Source: JAAUQA01 sp036351435
GTDB lineage: Bacteria > Pseudomonadota > Gammaproteobacteria > Competibacterales > Competibacteraceae
Length of the DNA stretch: 25,350 nucleotides
Assembly (NCBI GenBank): GCA_036351435.1
Contig: JAZBPA010000419.1
Span: 1-25,350 of the forward strand
Reading direction: 5' to 3'
Part shown: in pieces, positions 15,391-23,278 of the stretch
Layout: each line of letters starts with the position of its first letter
Position numbering within the stretch: position 1 is the first letter of the stretch
Position numbers and translations under genes: made by a program
Notes under the pieces: generated by a model
Database searches by the model: none
Seen by the model: only the letters and a program-made list of their open reading frames with translations
Told to the model about the DNA's origin: nothing

Positions 15391-16017
15391 ATGAACATCA
15401 TCTGGAGAACACCTTCATTAAAAAAAGGATATTCCTTATCACTGACCGGCATACTCGGCTCGACGTTGAGTTTTGGCTTACTGTCTGCAGCTGCCCTCGC
15501 CGCCGATCCCAGCTTCGACTGCGCAAAAGCTGAAGGCGAGGTCGAGAAAATGATCTGTAAGAATGCTGAGCTGGCAACGCTGGATCAACAGCTGGCCGAA
15601 GTCTATAAAGCAGCCTTGGAAAAAGCTCCCAAGGACGAACTCAAAACCCTCAAAGCTTTTCAGCGCGGCTGGGTTAAAGGACGTAATGACTGCTGGAAAG
15701 CGCAAGATGTGAATAACTGCGTGCTGTTCAGCTATGAGTCGCGGATTACCGAATTGCAGATTGCCTATGGCGATTTTGTCGTGCCGGAACCAGTAAATTA
15801 CTCCTGTGAAGGTGGCGATTCGATCACCGCGATATTTTATAAGGACACCCAATTGCCCGCAGCGGTACTGACCCGGATTCCTAATCAAGTAGTCGCCATG
15901 CTGAACCCCTCGGCTAGTGGCTCAAAATACGAAGGTCAGAATGTCACTTTCTGGACCAAGGGAGATGACGCGATGGTGACTTGGGACAGTGAGGGGTTCA
16001 CTTGCCAAGCCCAGTAA
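15391..16017 (+). CDS. LprI-MliC fusion: putative c-type lysozyme inhibitor
   Basis: 208-residue exported protein with signal peptide to about 38 (ending AAALA). Residues 39-125 repeat the LprI domain of the preceding gene: FDCAKAEGEVEKMIC, GWVKGRNDCW and SYESRITEL, with four Cys (C44, C56, C101, C110). Residues 133-205 form an MliC/PliC domain: VNYSCEGGDSITAIFYKD, PSASGSKYEGQNVTFWTKGD and a final Cys (C205). MliC proteins block c-type lysozyme by inserting a Ser and a Lys into its active site; the SASG segment (174-177) and K190 are the likely equivalents. There is no lipobox, so the protein is probably a soluble periplasmic form, not the membrane-bound one. It is likely co-transcribed with the LprI gene and converges on the minus-strand L,D-transpeptidase. 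Confidence 0.9.
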   Translation: MNIIWRTPSLKKGYSLSLTGILGSTLSFGLLSAAALAADPSFDCAKAEGEVEKMICKNAELATLDQQLAEVYKAALEKAPKDELKTLKAFQRGWVKGRNDCWKAQDVNNCVLFSYESRITELQIAYGDFVVPEPVNYSCEGGDSITAIFYKDTQLPAAVLTRIPNQVVAMLNPSASGSKYEGQNVTFWTKGDDAMVTWDSEGFTCQAQ

Positions 16018-16091
16018 AAACATACCCCGTTTGGATTCCGAACTAAGAAGCATATTATCCGAGGTCAAGGGGCCCTCTGCGCGTCTACGAT

Positions 16092-17057
16092 TTAAGATTC
16101 AGCCCCTTGAGCCGACACGTTAAAAGTATCTGCTGTCGGATCAACTCGCTGTTGTTGATCGGTCTCGTTGCGAGAACGCTCATTTTCGGAGCCGGCCCAA
16201 ACATACAACGGCATTCCTAACTCCAACTCCTCGGCCAGATAATCCGCATCCCACATCGGAACTCGTACACAACCATGCGAAGCGGGTTTCGGTGGTACGC
16301 TGGCGGAACCATGCACGGCATAACCTTCGAAGAAATACCACGGCCGGTACAATCTCCCTAAATAGGATTCTCGCCAACCATTTAGCCGCCGATACAGGGT
16401 GTAATTGCCCACCGGCGTATCTGCTTGCACCTTGTGTCCCCAGCGATCTTCATAGGTTTCGCCGTTGCCGCTACTGATCGGCATGATCGCAACCACCTGA
16501 TCCGCTTTAACCAAATAGAGCACTTGCTTCTCAAGGTCTATCTCCACCCGATCAGGTTGTGCCGGTCGTTCGGGTAAGCTTGGCCCTTGGTAAGCTTGCA
16601 AAGCTAGCCAATGTTCTTCTCGCCATTGCTTTTCAACCGGCTGACCCAGCGCCTTCTGCGCTGCAGTGACAGCAGCCTGGGTTTGTTTACCGAAAATCCC
16701 ATCAATTTTTTCCCGATAGAACCCCGCCTCAAACAGCATTTCTTGTAACTGGACGACAGCTTCACCCTTGCTTCCCGGCGCGAGGGGGTTGCCTGGGAAA
16801 GACGATAACGTCTCCAGCTTTGGGGGTTCTTGAACAACTTGCTCGGAGGTTGTTGCGGGTGATTCGCTCAATGTCGGGGGCTTTTGTTCCGCTGCTGTGG
16901 ACGCTTCATCCGGTTCAGCAGCAATGATGTGCTCCGCGTCGGCATTCGACTCAAGAAAAGAAAGTGGCGACATAGCGCAACCGCCCGTCACAAACACCAA
17001 TAGTGCGACTAAACCCCATCGATTTACCCAGCACAGTGCCATAATCTTCAACACCAT
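16092..17057 (-). CDS. L,D-transpeptidase with peptidoglycan-binding domain, probable lipoprotein
   Basis: 321-residue exported enzyme predicted to make L,D peptidoglycan cross-links or attach proteins to the wall. The signal segment (about 14-26) ends VTGGC with C27. The lipobox is imperfect (T at -3), so lipidation is likely but not certain. A low-complexity linker (35-85) precedes a PG_binding_1 domain (about 93-150; GSKGEAVVQLQEMLFEAGFY, DGIFGKQTQAAV). The YkuD domain (about 168-290) contains MPISSGNGE, DTPVGNYTLY, H249 in YAVHGSAS, and the full motif SHGCVRVP with C263 and R265. It thus keeps all catalytic residues, unlike domain 2 of the enzyme at 13071. It is transcribed toward the lysozyme-inhibitor genes. 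Confidence 0.92.
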   Translation of the reverse strand: MVLKIMALCWVNRWGLVALLVFVTGGCAMSPLSFLESNADAEHIIAAEPDEASTAAEQKPPTLSESPATTSEQVVQEPPKLETLSSFPGNPLAPGSKGEAVVQLQEMLFEAGFYREKIDGIFGKQTQAAVTAAQKALGQPVEKQWREEHWLALQAYQGPSLPERPAQPDRVEIDLEKQVLYLVKADQVVAIMPISSGNGETYEDRWGHKVQADTPVGNYTLYRRLNGWRESYLGRLYRPWYFFEGYAVHGSASVPPKPASHGCVRVPMWDADYLAEELELGMPLYVWAGSENERSRNETDQQQRVDPTADTFNVSAQGAES

Positions 17058-17343
17058 AATTCAGTTCAGTAGTTATTATTATGACCAGCAAACCAGCGAA
17101 ACAATCACTCGATTCAGTGGCCATCTGTAGAGTTGACTCTCAGAAGTGATGGAAGACTTTTTAGGACATTACACGAGCAGCGCTCTGGATGCTGTCTTTT
17201 ACACTGTCATCTGTTGTATCATCACGCCATCCGGTGGCAGCTCATGAATTTGTCTTGACTGACGACTCTGCCGCCACAACTCCTCATCGATCATCCGTAT
17301 CGAGTCTATTATCCCTTCAATCAAAACCTTAGGAAATCTCTTT

Positions 17344-18090
17344 ATGAAGTTAAAAGCGAAACTGTTGACCCTGACTGCTGCATCTTTACTGGCCACAGGA
17401 TTATGCAGCACTGTACTGGCACAGGAACTGGACACGGAGCAGAAAAAGCTTAGTTATGTCATTGGCATGGAAATCGGCAGTTCCCTGAAAAGCGGCGGTG
17501 CGGACGTTGATTTCGCTATTTTATCGCGCGCTATTGAAGATATGTTAACCGGCAAGGAGCCTTTGATAACTGCCGAAGAAGCGCAAACTATCAAACAAGC
17601 TTACTTCCAGAAAGTACAAGAACAACGGGCATCGGAAGCCAAGGTGGCTGGAGAAAAGAACCGCGCCGAAGGTGATGCCTTCCTGGCCAAAAACAAAGAT
17701 GCAGAAGGCGTGGTGACCACAGATAGTGGCTTGCAATATCAGGTAATCAAAGAGGGCGAAGGTGCCAAGCCTAAAGCAACCGATCAAGTGACAGTCAATT
17801 ACAAAGGAACGTTAATTGACGGTACCGAGTTCGACAGTTCTTATAAACGAGGTCAACCGGCAACTTTCCCGGTGACTGGAGTGATTCCGGGCTGGACCGA
17901 AGCGTTGCAATTGATGTCGGTCGGCAGCACTTACCGCCTGTTCATTCCTTCCGAATTGGCATATGGGGAGAGAGGTGCGGGTGGCGCAATCGGTCCCAAC
18001 GCGGTATTGATTTTCGAAGTTGAGTTAATGGATATTGCTCAATCCGAGCCGCAAACCGGGCCTGCGGAATCCGAAGCCAAGCCTGAATAA
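17344..18090 (+). CDS. FKBP-type peptidyl-prolyl isomerase, Mip/FkpA-like, periplasmic
   Basis: Exported 248-residue prolyl cis-trans isomerase and folding helper. Signal peptide 1-26 ends TVLA|QE. Residues 28-120 are the helical FKBP_N dimerisation domain (QKKLSYVIGMEIGSSLKSGG). Residues 130-238 are the FKBP domain: VTVNYKGTLIDGTEFDSSY, VIPGWTEALQLMSVG, FIPSELAYGERG and a final LIFEVELMDI. The tail is short and acidic. An AGGA ribosome site precedes ATG 17344. The 286 bases upstream, between it and the divergent L,D-transpeptidase, hold no other gene I can support. Members assist outer-membrane or periplasmic protein folding; a link to the neighbouring Cys-rich exported proteins is possible but unproven. 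Confidence 0.93.
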   Translation: MKLKAKLLTLTAASLLATGLCSTVLAQELDTEQKKLSYVIGMEIGSSLKSGGADVDFAILSRAIEDMLTGKEPLITAEEAQTIKQAYFQKVQEQRASEAKVAGEKNRAEGDAFLAKNKDAEGVVTTDSGLQYQVIKEGEGAKPKATDQVTVNYKGTLIDGTEFDSSYKRGQPATFPVTGVIPGWTEALQLMSVGSTYRLFIPSELAYGERGAGGAIGPNAVLIFEVELMDIAQSEPQTGPAESEAKPE

Positions 18091-18106
18091 GATTGATTGA
18101 TGTCTT

Positions 18107-18143
18107 GCAAGCAAGGACGCTTGTTTATCAATGGCTTGCTTGC
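18107..18143. repeat. perfect 9-base inverted repeat downstream of FKBP gene
   Basis: GCAAGCAAG (18107-18115) and CTTGCTTGC (18135-18143) are exact reverse complements around a 19-base loop, starting 17 bases after the FKBP stop. There is no T-tract, so it is not a classical intrinsic terminator. It may stabilise the transcript end. Confidence 0.55.
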
Positions 18144-18175
18144 GGCAGAGTTCACCGTCGCAGCTGACCGTGATC

Positions 18176-18207
18176 AACTCAGCCCGGTGAAAACCCGGGT
18201 CTGAGTT
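18176..18207. terminator. probable bidirectional terminator hairpin between convergent genes
   Basis: Twelve base pairs with one bulged T: AACTCAG (18176-18182) with CTGAGTT (18201-18207), and CCCGG (18183-18187) with CCGGG (18195-18199), around a 7-base loop. It lies between the FKBP gene and the convergent gene at 18227. There is no long T run on either side, so efficiency is uncertain. Confidence 0.5.
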
Positions 18208-18226
18208 ATTGACTAACTGCTGACGA

Positions 18227-18772
18227 TCAACCTTCTACCGAGTTCAATCGAGTAGTTGTTCTGCCTGAGTTACGCAAATTTCCTTTGCTGCGAGTTTGAA
18301 ATATTTTTTCCGGCACCGCTGGGATCAGCATCCACGCGATTACCGAATCAGCAGGCAAGGCATGGTTGGTCGTCCAGGCAACATAGGTTTTATTGTTTTC
18401 ATCATAGTAGCCGTGATGGACGACAACACCCGAAGGCACCAGGGACGAGCATTCTAAATACAAAAGGTCTTCCATAGCCGGAGGGGGTTCTTCGCAGGTA
18501 CTGACCCATTGCTGGGATACCTCTTCAGCCATTTCTCGAGCACGCGGTTCAAATTCACAGAATCCGGGGCGCACGCAAGTTTCACAACTCTGTCTCACGA
18601 GCTGCCCGTTATCATCAACCTGGCGGCATCCCCCCGGAATGATCATGATTCCCATGCGCGCTTCCCCCTTGTTATAGTTAAAGCTGGCTGCTTTATTGGA
18701 CTCAAATTTAGCAACGGGATCACCGTTTAAAACCACCACAGAAACAGGCTCATAGGTCCATCTTTCAGGCAT
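18227..18772 (-). CDS. hypothetical Cys-rich protein
   Basis: 181-residue protein not recognised. No signal peptide or membrane segment is seen. It contains six cysteines (C49, C63, C66, C72, C93, C108), among them a C-x-x-C in SCETC, which could bind metal. Other notable stretches are GIMIIPGGCRQV and VHHGYYDENNKTYVAWTT. The C-terminal 25 residues are basic and polar. An AAGGGA ribosome site lies just upstream of the ATG, supporting a real gene. It stands alone: convergent with the FKBP gene, with a 140-base AT-rich gap to the next gene. Confidence 0.6.
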   Translation of the reverse strand: MPERWTYEPVSVVVLNGDPVAKFESNKAASFNYNKGEARMGIMIIPGGCRQVDDNGQLVRQSCETCVRPGFCEFEPRAREMAEEVSQQWVSTCEEPPPAMEDLLYLECSSLVPSGVVVHHGYYDENNKTYVAWTTNHALPADSVIAWMLIPAVPEKIFQTRSKGNLRNSGRTTTRLNSVEG

Positions 18773-18863
18773 TAAATCCCTTTACAAAATTGCTTATTAA
18801 AAAATTATGGGATTTTGGACAGATTTTATTATTACGGTCAACCTTATTTATTATGCTGTTTTT

Positions 18864-18883
18864 CCCCTGCCGAGCAGCAGGGG
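18864..18883. terminator. hairpin after crotonase gene, possible terminator
   Basis: CCCCTGC (18864-18870) and GCAGGGG (18877-18883) form a perfect 7-base stem with a 6-base loop, about 30 bases past the stop of the minus-strand crotonase gene. The T run lies on the wrong side for intrinsic termination of that gene, so the call is tentative. Confidence 0.35.
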
Positions 18884-18912
18884 CAAGTAGTGTGTTTGTT
18901 ATGGTGCTTTAT

Positions 18913-19701
18913 TTAGCGTCCCTGGAAACGCGCCTCTCGCCTCTCAACAAAAGCGCGCACACCTTCTTTGGTGTCTTCACTTTTCATAATCGGCATCAAA
19001 TCTGGCAGTAACCGAGCCATCGCTGCCTTATCGCCATAGATGCGGGAAATGCGGGCGGAATTCAGGGTGGCTTGCACGCCTAGTGGGGCCTGGGCAGCAA
19101 CGGTCTGAGCGATTGCTATCGCCCGCTCCAATTGTTGACCGTGTTCGACAACTTCCTGTACCAGCCCCATCCGATACGCTTCTTCGGCACTGATTTCATC
19201 GGCGGTCAACAAATAGCGCATGGCGTTGCCCCAGCCCACTTCCTGGATCATCCGCACCGTTGCTCCACCTACCGGATAGATACCGCGTTTGATTTCAATC
19301 TGCCCAAAGCGGGTTCCTGCAGCAGCCACGCGGATATCTGTGGTCAACAACATTTCGATACCGATGGTAAAACAGATCCCCTGCACCGCCATAACCAGTG
19401 GCTTGCGTAGGCGATTATCTTCATCTGCCCCCAGCGGGTCGATAGAACCCTCACTCAACGTGGGAAATCGTCCCTCACTAAATACCGGTGTCCACTCGGG
19501 CAAATCCAATCCGCCGGTAAAATGGTCACCATGAGCGAACAACACTCCGCAGCGTAATTCTGGGTTGCGATTCAGTTCACCGTAAGCCGCACCCAAATCG
19601 CTGTACATCTGCAAATCAAAGGCGTTACGTTTTTCTGCCCGATTCAGTCCGATCAGCAACACATGGCCTTGGGTTTCGACAGAAATTTTGCTTTCGCTCA
19701 T
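18913..19701 (-). CDS. enoyl-CoA hydratase/isomerase (crotonase) family protein, catalytic glutamates present
   Basis: Crotonase-fold CoA enzyme of 262 residues. The start at ATG 19701 (MSESKISVETQGHVLLIGLN) is chosen because the 48 residues upstream in frame do not look like the family. The oxyanion-hole region is GDHFTGGLDLPEW. The two glutamates needed for hydratase chemistry occur with the canonical 20-residue spacing: E116 in IGIEMLL and E136 in GQIEIKRGIYP. The C-terminal segment TKEGVRAFVERREARFQGR is typical. It may hydrate an enoyl-CoA in fatty-acid or amino-acid breakdown; the substrate cannot be read from sequence. It stands alone, divergent from the MenA-like gene. Confidence 0.9.
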   Translation of the reverse strand: MSESKISVETQGHVLLIGLNRAEKRNAFDLQMYSDLGAAYGELNRNPELRCGVLFAHGDHFTGGLDLPEWTPVFSEGRFPTLSEGSIDPLGADEDNRLRKPLVMAVQGICFTIGIEMLLTTDIRVAAAGTRFGQIEIKRGIYPVGGATVRMIQEVGWGNAMRYLLTADEISAEEAYRMGLVQEVVEHGQQLERAIAIAQTVAAQAPLGVQATLNSARISRIYGDKAAMARLLPDLMPIMKSEDTKEGVRAFVERREARFQGR

Positions 19702-19923
19702 AGTCGACACGTCTCCGCGGGTTGAGGGTTTAATGGTTTTGTATTCAAGACTGGCTCGGCCCGTCTGATTCGATAGCAAACCTATTGAGCAACAATAGCA
19801 CAGCGTTGCGTTTTCTGAATCCAAAGCAACTCGAACACATCGCAAAGACCGTTGCCTGGTTGACGGTTAAAGCGTCTTCAGCCACAGTGACCGTTGCGAG
19901 TGTTTGCTAAGAAGGTCATCTGC

Positions 19924-20832
19924 GTGCGTTACCCTGCCACATTAAAATACTGGTTACTTGCAATCCGCCCTAAAACTCTGAGCATCGCCGTGGTGCCGGT
20001 ATTAATCGGCAGCGCCCTGGCCTGGAATCAAACCGGGGTTTTAGTTTGGCCGGTGCTGTTAGCCGCTCTGATGGCCGCCTTGTTGATTCAAGTCGGCACC
20101 AATCTTCACAATGACGCCGCCGATTTCGAACGGGGCGCCGATTGTAGCGCCACTCGCTTAGGACCGACTCGCGTCACTGCACAGGGCTGGTTAACCGCAG
20201 CCCAGGTGCATTGTGGGGCGTGGTTTAGTTTCGGTATGGCCATGTTGTTTGGTATGTATTTAATCCAGGTCGGCGGCTGGCCGATCCTGACCATCGGCTT
20301 ATTCTCGATCGCTGCTGCTTGGGCCTATACCGGTGGCCCGCAACCGATTGCTTACACTGGCTTCGGGGAGTTTTTTGTCTGGCTGTTTTTCGGGGTGATT
20401 GCGGTAGCCGGTAGTTATTATCTGCAAACCAAACAGTTGTCGTGGCCCACAGTATTAACCGGTGTGCTGGTCGGTATGCCGGCTGCCGCCGTGCTGGTGG
20501 TCAACAATTACCGGGATTTGGATAACGACAAGCTGGTCGGCAAAAACACCTCGGCCGTGCAATGGGGACGTAAGGCCAGCCAGTTGGAATATGCCCTGTT
20601 AATGCTGCTCCCGTTTGCCTTGTTACCACTGTTATCGTTGCTTGGCGTCGGTGGGTGGGGCTGGGCACTACCCTATCTGTGCCTGCCTTTGGCGCTTAAT
20701 TTAGTAAAGCGCTTTCGTTGTGAACCGCCCGGTCCGGCATTCAACCCGCTGCTGGCCGCTACTGCACGTTTGCAGCTGATCTGGGGCGGATTATTGTACG
20801 TGGGTTTATTGTTGGTTCATCCGGCCCGCTGA
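19924..20832 (+). CDS. menA: UbiA-superfamily prenyltransferase, MenA-like
   Basis: Integral membrane prenyltransferase of about 302 residues. MenA attaches a polyprenyl chain to 1,4-dihydroxy-2-naphthoate in menaquinone synthesis. The first Asp-rich motif NLHNDAADFERGADC (from residue 60), followed by RLGPTRVTAQGWL, is the MenA form. The second motif is NNYRDLDNDKLVGK (from 194). About eight hydrophobic segments are visible. I chose GTG 19924 for its AGAAGG ribosome site eight bases upstream; TTG 19894 would add ten residues. No other men gene is in the window, so a related aromatic substrate remains possible. cinA follows 17 bases downstream, probably on the same transcript. Confidence 0.82.
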   Translation: MRYPATLKYWLLAIRPKTLSIAVVPVLIGSALAWNQTGVLVWPVLLAALMAALLIQVGTNLHNDAADFERGADCSATRLGPTRVTAQGWLTAAQVHCGAWFSFGMAMLFGMYLIQVGGWPILTIGLFSIAAAWAYTGGPQPIAYTGFGEFFVWLFFGVIAVAGSYYLQTKQLSWPTVLTGVLVGMPAAAVLVVNNYRDLDNDKLVGKNTSAVQWGRKASQLEYALLMLLPFALLPLLSLLGVGGWGWALPYLCLPLALNLVKRFRCEPPGPAFNPLLAATARLQLIWGGLLYVGLLLVHPAR

Positions 20833-20849
20833 CTATAGAGCTAATTTTC

Positions 20850-22079
20850 ATGCGTTGCGAAGTGATCGCCATCGGCACTGAATTGCTGCTTGGGCAGCAT
20901 GTAGACACTAACTCGGCCTGGATCGGTGAACAGCTGGCGCTGGCCGGGATCGATTCCTACTTTCAGACCCGAGTCGGGGATAACCCGGAACGTATTGCCA
21001 CCGCATTGCACATCGCTTTGGAACGCAATGATGCGATTATCGTCTGTGGTGGTCTGGGACCTACTCAGGATGATCTAACCCGCGATGTCATCGCCCGGGT
21101 GATGGATGCGCCGTTGGTACGCGATGAGGTGATTGTGACCCGCATCCAAGAGCGGTTCAAAGCCCGCAACCGGCCCATGCCCGACAATAACCGACGTCAA
21201 GCTGATGTGCCGCAAGGCGCCAGTCTGATTCCCCAAATGCCCGGTACCGCGCCTGGACTGGTTTGCCCGGTGGGCGACAAGGTTATTTACGCCGTGCCTG
21301 GGGTGCCCTCGGAGATGAAGGCGATGGTGCTCGGCACGGTGATCTCCGATCTACAACGCCGGGCCGGCTTGAAGACCACGATCCGCAGCCGTACCTTGCG
21401 CACTTGGGGACAGTCCGAATCGGGACTCGCGGAAATGTTGGCAGAACGGATTCAGGACTTGGATAGTCTAGGTAATCCCACCCTGGCTTTTTTGGCCAGC
21501 GGCATTGAGGGCATCAAAGTTCGGATCACCGCCAAGGCCGCTGACGAAACAGCAGCACAGCGGATACTCGCCACCGAGGAAGCTCGCCTGCAGGAAATTT
21601 TAGGTCATCTGGTGTTCGGTCGGGATGAAGAAACTATGGAAACGGTGGTGCTCAAACAACTCGCTGAACGGGGGTTGAGCCTTGCGGTAGCGGAATCGAT
21701 TAGCGGTGGGCTGGTTGCTGCCCGGTTGAGCACAATAGCCAACACGGTTTTGCAAGGGGCCGTACTCTGTCCGTCTGCAGCAAGCCAACGTCAATTACTT
21801 GGGGTATCTGAAGAGGCTTTACCCGATCCGGCAGCAACAGCGCAAGCCATGGCGTTGGGCGTTGCCCGGCTGATGAACGCTGCGGTAGGCTTGGCCGTCA
21901 CGGCTGCCGACGAGCAAAACCCGGCAACCAATTCGGTGTTCCTGGGTTTGGCAATTAACGGTCATACCGAGGTCCAGTGCGTGCAACTGCCAGGCAATCG
22001 TGAGCAGGTCCGTCAGTTCTCCGTCATCAGCCTGTTGAATTTCTTGCGATTACGCTTGCTCGGCACTGACTTGCCTTGA
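20850..22079 (+). CDS. cinA: CinA family protein with degenerate C-terminal deamidase domain
   Basis: 409-residue CinA-type protein. The N-terminal domain (1-170) is the MoCF_biosynth/COG1058 fold tied to ADP-ribose pyrophosphatase activity: AIGTELLLGQHVDTNSAW, GGLGPTQDDLTRD (67-79) and AVPGVPSEMKAM. The middle domain follows. The C-terminal domain (about 262-400) matches the PncC/CinA nicotinamide-mononucleotide deamidase in outline, but the usual ESCTGG reads ESISGG (282-287). The YSN-type segment is CPSAAS (307-312), and the GIAGPGGG-type loop after AVT is replaced by AADEQN (352-357). So the pyrophosphatase half looks intact and the deamidase half probably inactive. It follows the MenA-like gene closely and precedes an oxidoreductase by 33 bases. 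Confidence 0.9.
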   Translation: MRCEVIAIGTELLLGQHVDTNSAWIGEQLALAGIDSYFQTRVGDNPERIATALHIALERNDAIIVCGGLGPTQDDLTRDVIARVMDAPLVRDEVIVTRIQERFKARNRPMPDNNRRQADVPQGASLIPQMPGTAPGLVCPVGDKVIYAVPGVPSEMKAMVLGTVISDLQRRAGLKTTIRSRTLRTWGQSESGLAEMLAERIQDLDSLGNPTLAFLASGIEGIKVRITAKAADETAAQRILATEEARLQEILGHLVFGRDEETMETVVLKQLAERGLSLAVAESISGGLVAARLSTIANTVLQGAVLCPSAASQRQLLGVSEEALPDPAATAQAMALGVARLMNAAVGLAVTAADEQNPATNSVFLGLAINGHTEVQCVQLPGNREQVRQFSVISLLNFLRLRLLGTDLP

Positions 22080-22112
22080 TGAGACGTTAAGCTACACCAT
22101 CCGGAGGGTGCT

Positions 22113-23120
22113 ATGAGAGCCGTGGTATTACCGCAAACCGGCGGGCCTAACCAGTTGCGTATTGAACAGGTCAAGACGCCTACCCCAGAACCCGGGCAAG
22201 TACGGGTGGCGTTGCGTGCCGCCGCATTGAATCGCCGCGATGTGTGGATCAGTCTAGGCCTTTATCCGCGCATCCAACTGCCGTGCATTCTGGGCTCTGA
22301 TGGTGCTGGGATCATCGATCAGATCGGGGACGGGATAGACCAACAGTGGATCGGTCGTGAGGTGGTGATTTATCCGGCCTATGACTGGGGTGACGATCCT
22401 CGTTTTCCCGGCCCGACCTTCCGGGTGCTAGGGATGCCTGATCCCGGAACCTTTGCTGATTTCATTTGCGTCCCGGTCGAGCATGTTTTCCCTAAACCGG
22501 CCCATCTCAGTTGGGAACAGGCTGCTGCTATTCCCTTAGCGGGGCTGACGGCATGGCGGGCGATAGTTACCCAGTCGGCCTTGCAACCCGGCGAAAAGGT
22601 CCTGGTGACGGGCATCGGTGGCGGCGTAGCTACGTTTGCTCTGAAATGGGCTGTAGCATTGGGAGCGCAGGTATTCGTAACCAGTGGCCATCTTGATAAG
22701 ATCGACCGGGCGATGGCCTTGGGTGCGGTCGCAGGAGTTAATTATCATGCATCGGATTGGGCCCAACAAGTGCTGAAGTTATCCGGCGGCTTAGACGTCA
22801 TCATCGACGGTACTGGCGGTGCAGCATTCAATGGCTATTTATCGTTGCTGAAGCCCGCTGGGCGTATCATCGTTTACGGGGCGACAGCAGGCAACCCTCC
22901 AGAGGGTCCAGAGCTGGCGCGGCTTTTTTTCCGGCAATTGCAAATCCGTGGCAGCACCATGGGGTCGTTAAGCGAATTCAGTGAAATGCTTGCCTTTGTC
23001 GCAGCGCGGTGCATTGAACCGGTTATCGATAAGGTGTTCCCATTAGAGGAGGCGAGCGCTGCCCATCGGCATCTGCAAGCAACAGCACAGATGGGGAAGG
23101 TGGTGTTGCGTCACATGTAA
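22113..23120 (+). CDS. medium-chain dehydrogenase/reductase (quinone oxidoreductase-like)
   Basis: 335-residue MDR-superfamily NAD(P)H-dependent oxidoreductase. The GroES-like N-terminal domain has AALNRRDVWISLGLYPRIQL and LGSDGAGIID. The Rossmann domain contains VLVTGIGGGVATFALKWA (163-180). The Cys that holds catalytic zinc in alcohol dehydrogenases is replaced in the NRRDVW segment, which points to a zinc-independent quinone oxidoreductase or enoyl reductase type. The tail is EEASAAHRHLQATAQMGKVV, typical for the family. A strong GGAGG ribosome site precedes the ATG. The substrate is unknown; a crotonase gene 158 bases downstream hints at acyl-CoA metabolism. Confidence 0.88.
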   Translation: MRAVVLPQTGGPNQLRIEQVKTPTPEPGQVRVALRAAALNRRDVWISLGLYPRIQLPCILGSDGAGIIDQIGDGIDQQWIGREVVIYPAYDWGDDPRFPGPTFRVLGMPDPGTFADFICVPVEHVFPKPAHLSWEQAAAIPLAGLTAWRAIVTQSALQPGEKVLVTGIGGGVATFALKWAVALGAQVFVTSGHLDKIDRAMALGAVAGVNYHASDWAQQVLKLSGGLDVIIDGTGGAAFNGYLSLLKPAGRIIVYGATAGNPPEGPELARLFFRQLQIRGSTMGSLSEFSEMLAFVAARCIEPVIDKVFPLEEASAAHRHLQATAQMGKVVLRHM

Positions 23121-23278
23121 CAGCCCTCATCATCAGTACGCCGTCACCTATACTGTGAATTCGGGATGGCGTGATGGTTTACAGCAGCCGTCCAAATACC
23201 GTTTAATAGTCGCCAATTCGCCACCCAAGGATTATAACCAAGGCTATAAATTGCTCAGCACATGAGGAGATCAGGGCA

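Noticed and set aside
18913..19701. Crotonase near the MenA-like gene as menB
   Set aside because: It lacks the MenB-type SGGDQ active-site pattern, and no other men gene is adjacent.
19702..19845. N-terminal extension of the crotonase to 19845
   Set aside because: The added 48 residues have no family similarity, and the typical start lies at 19701.
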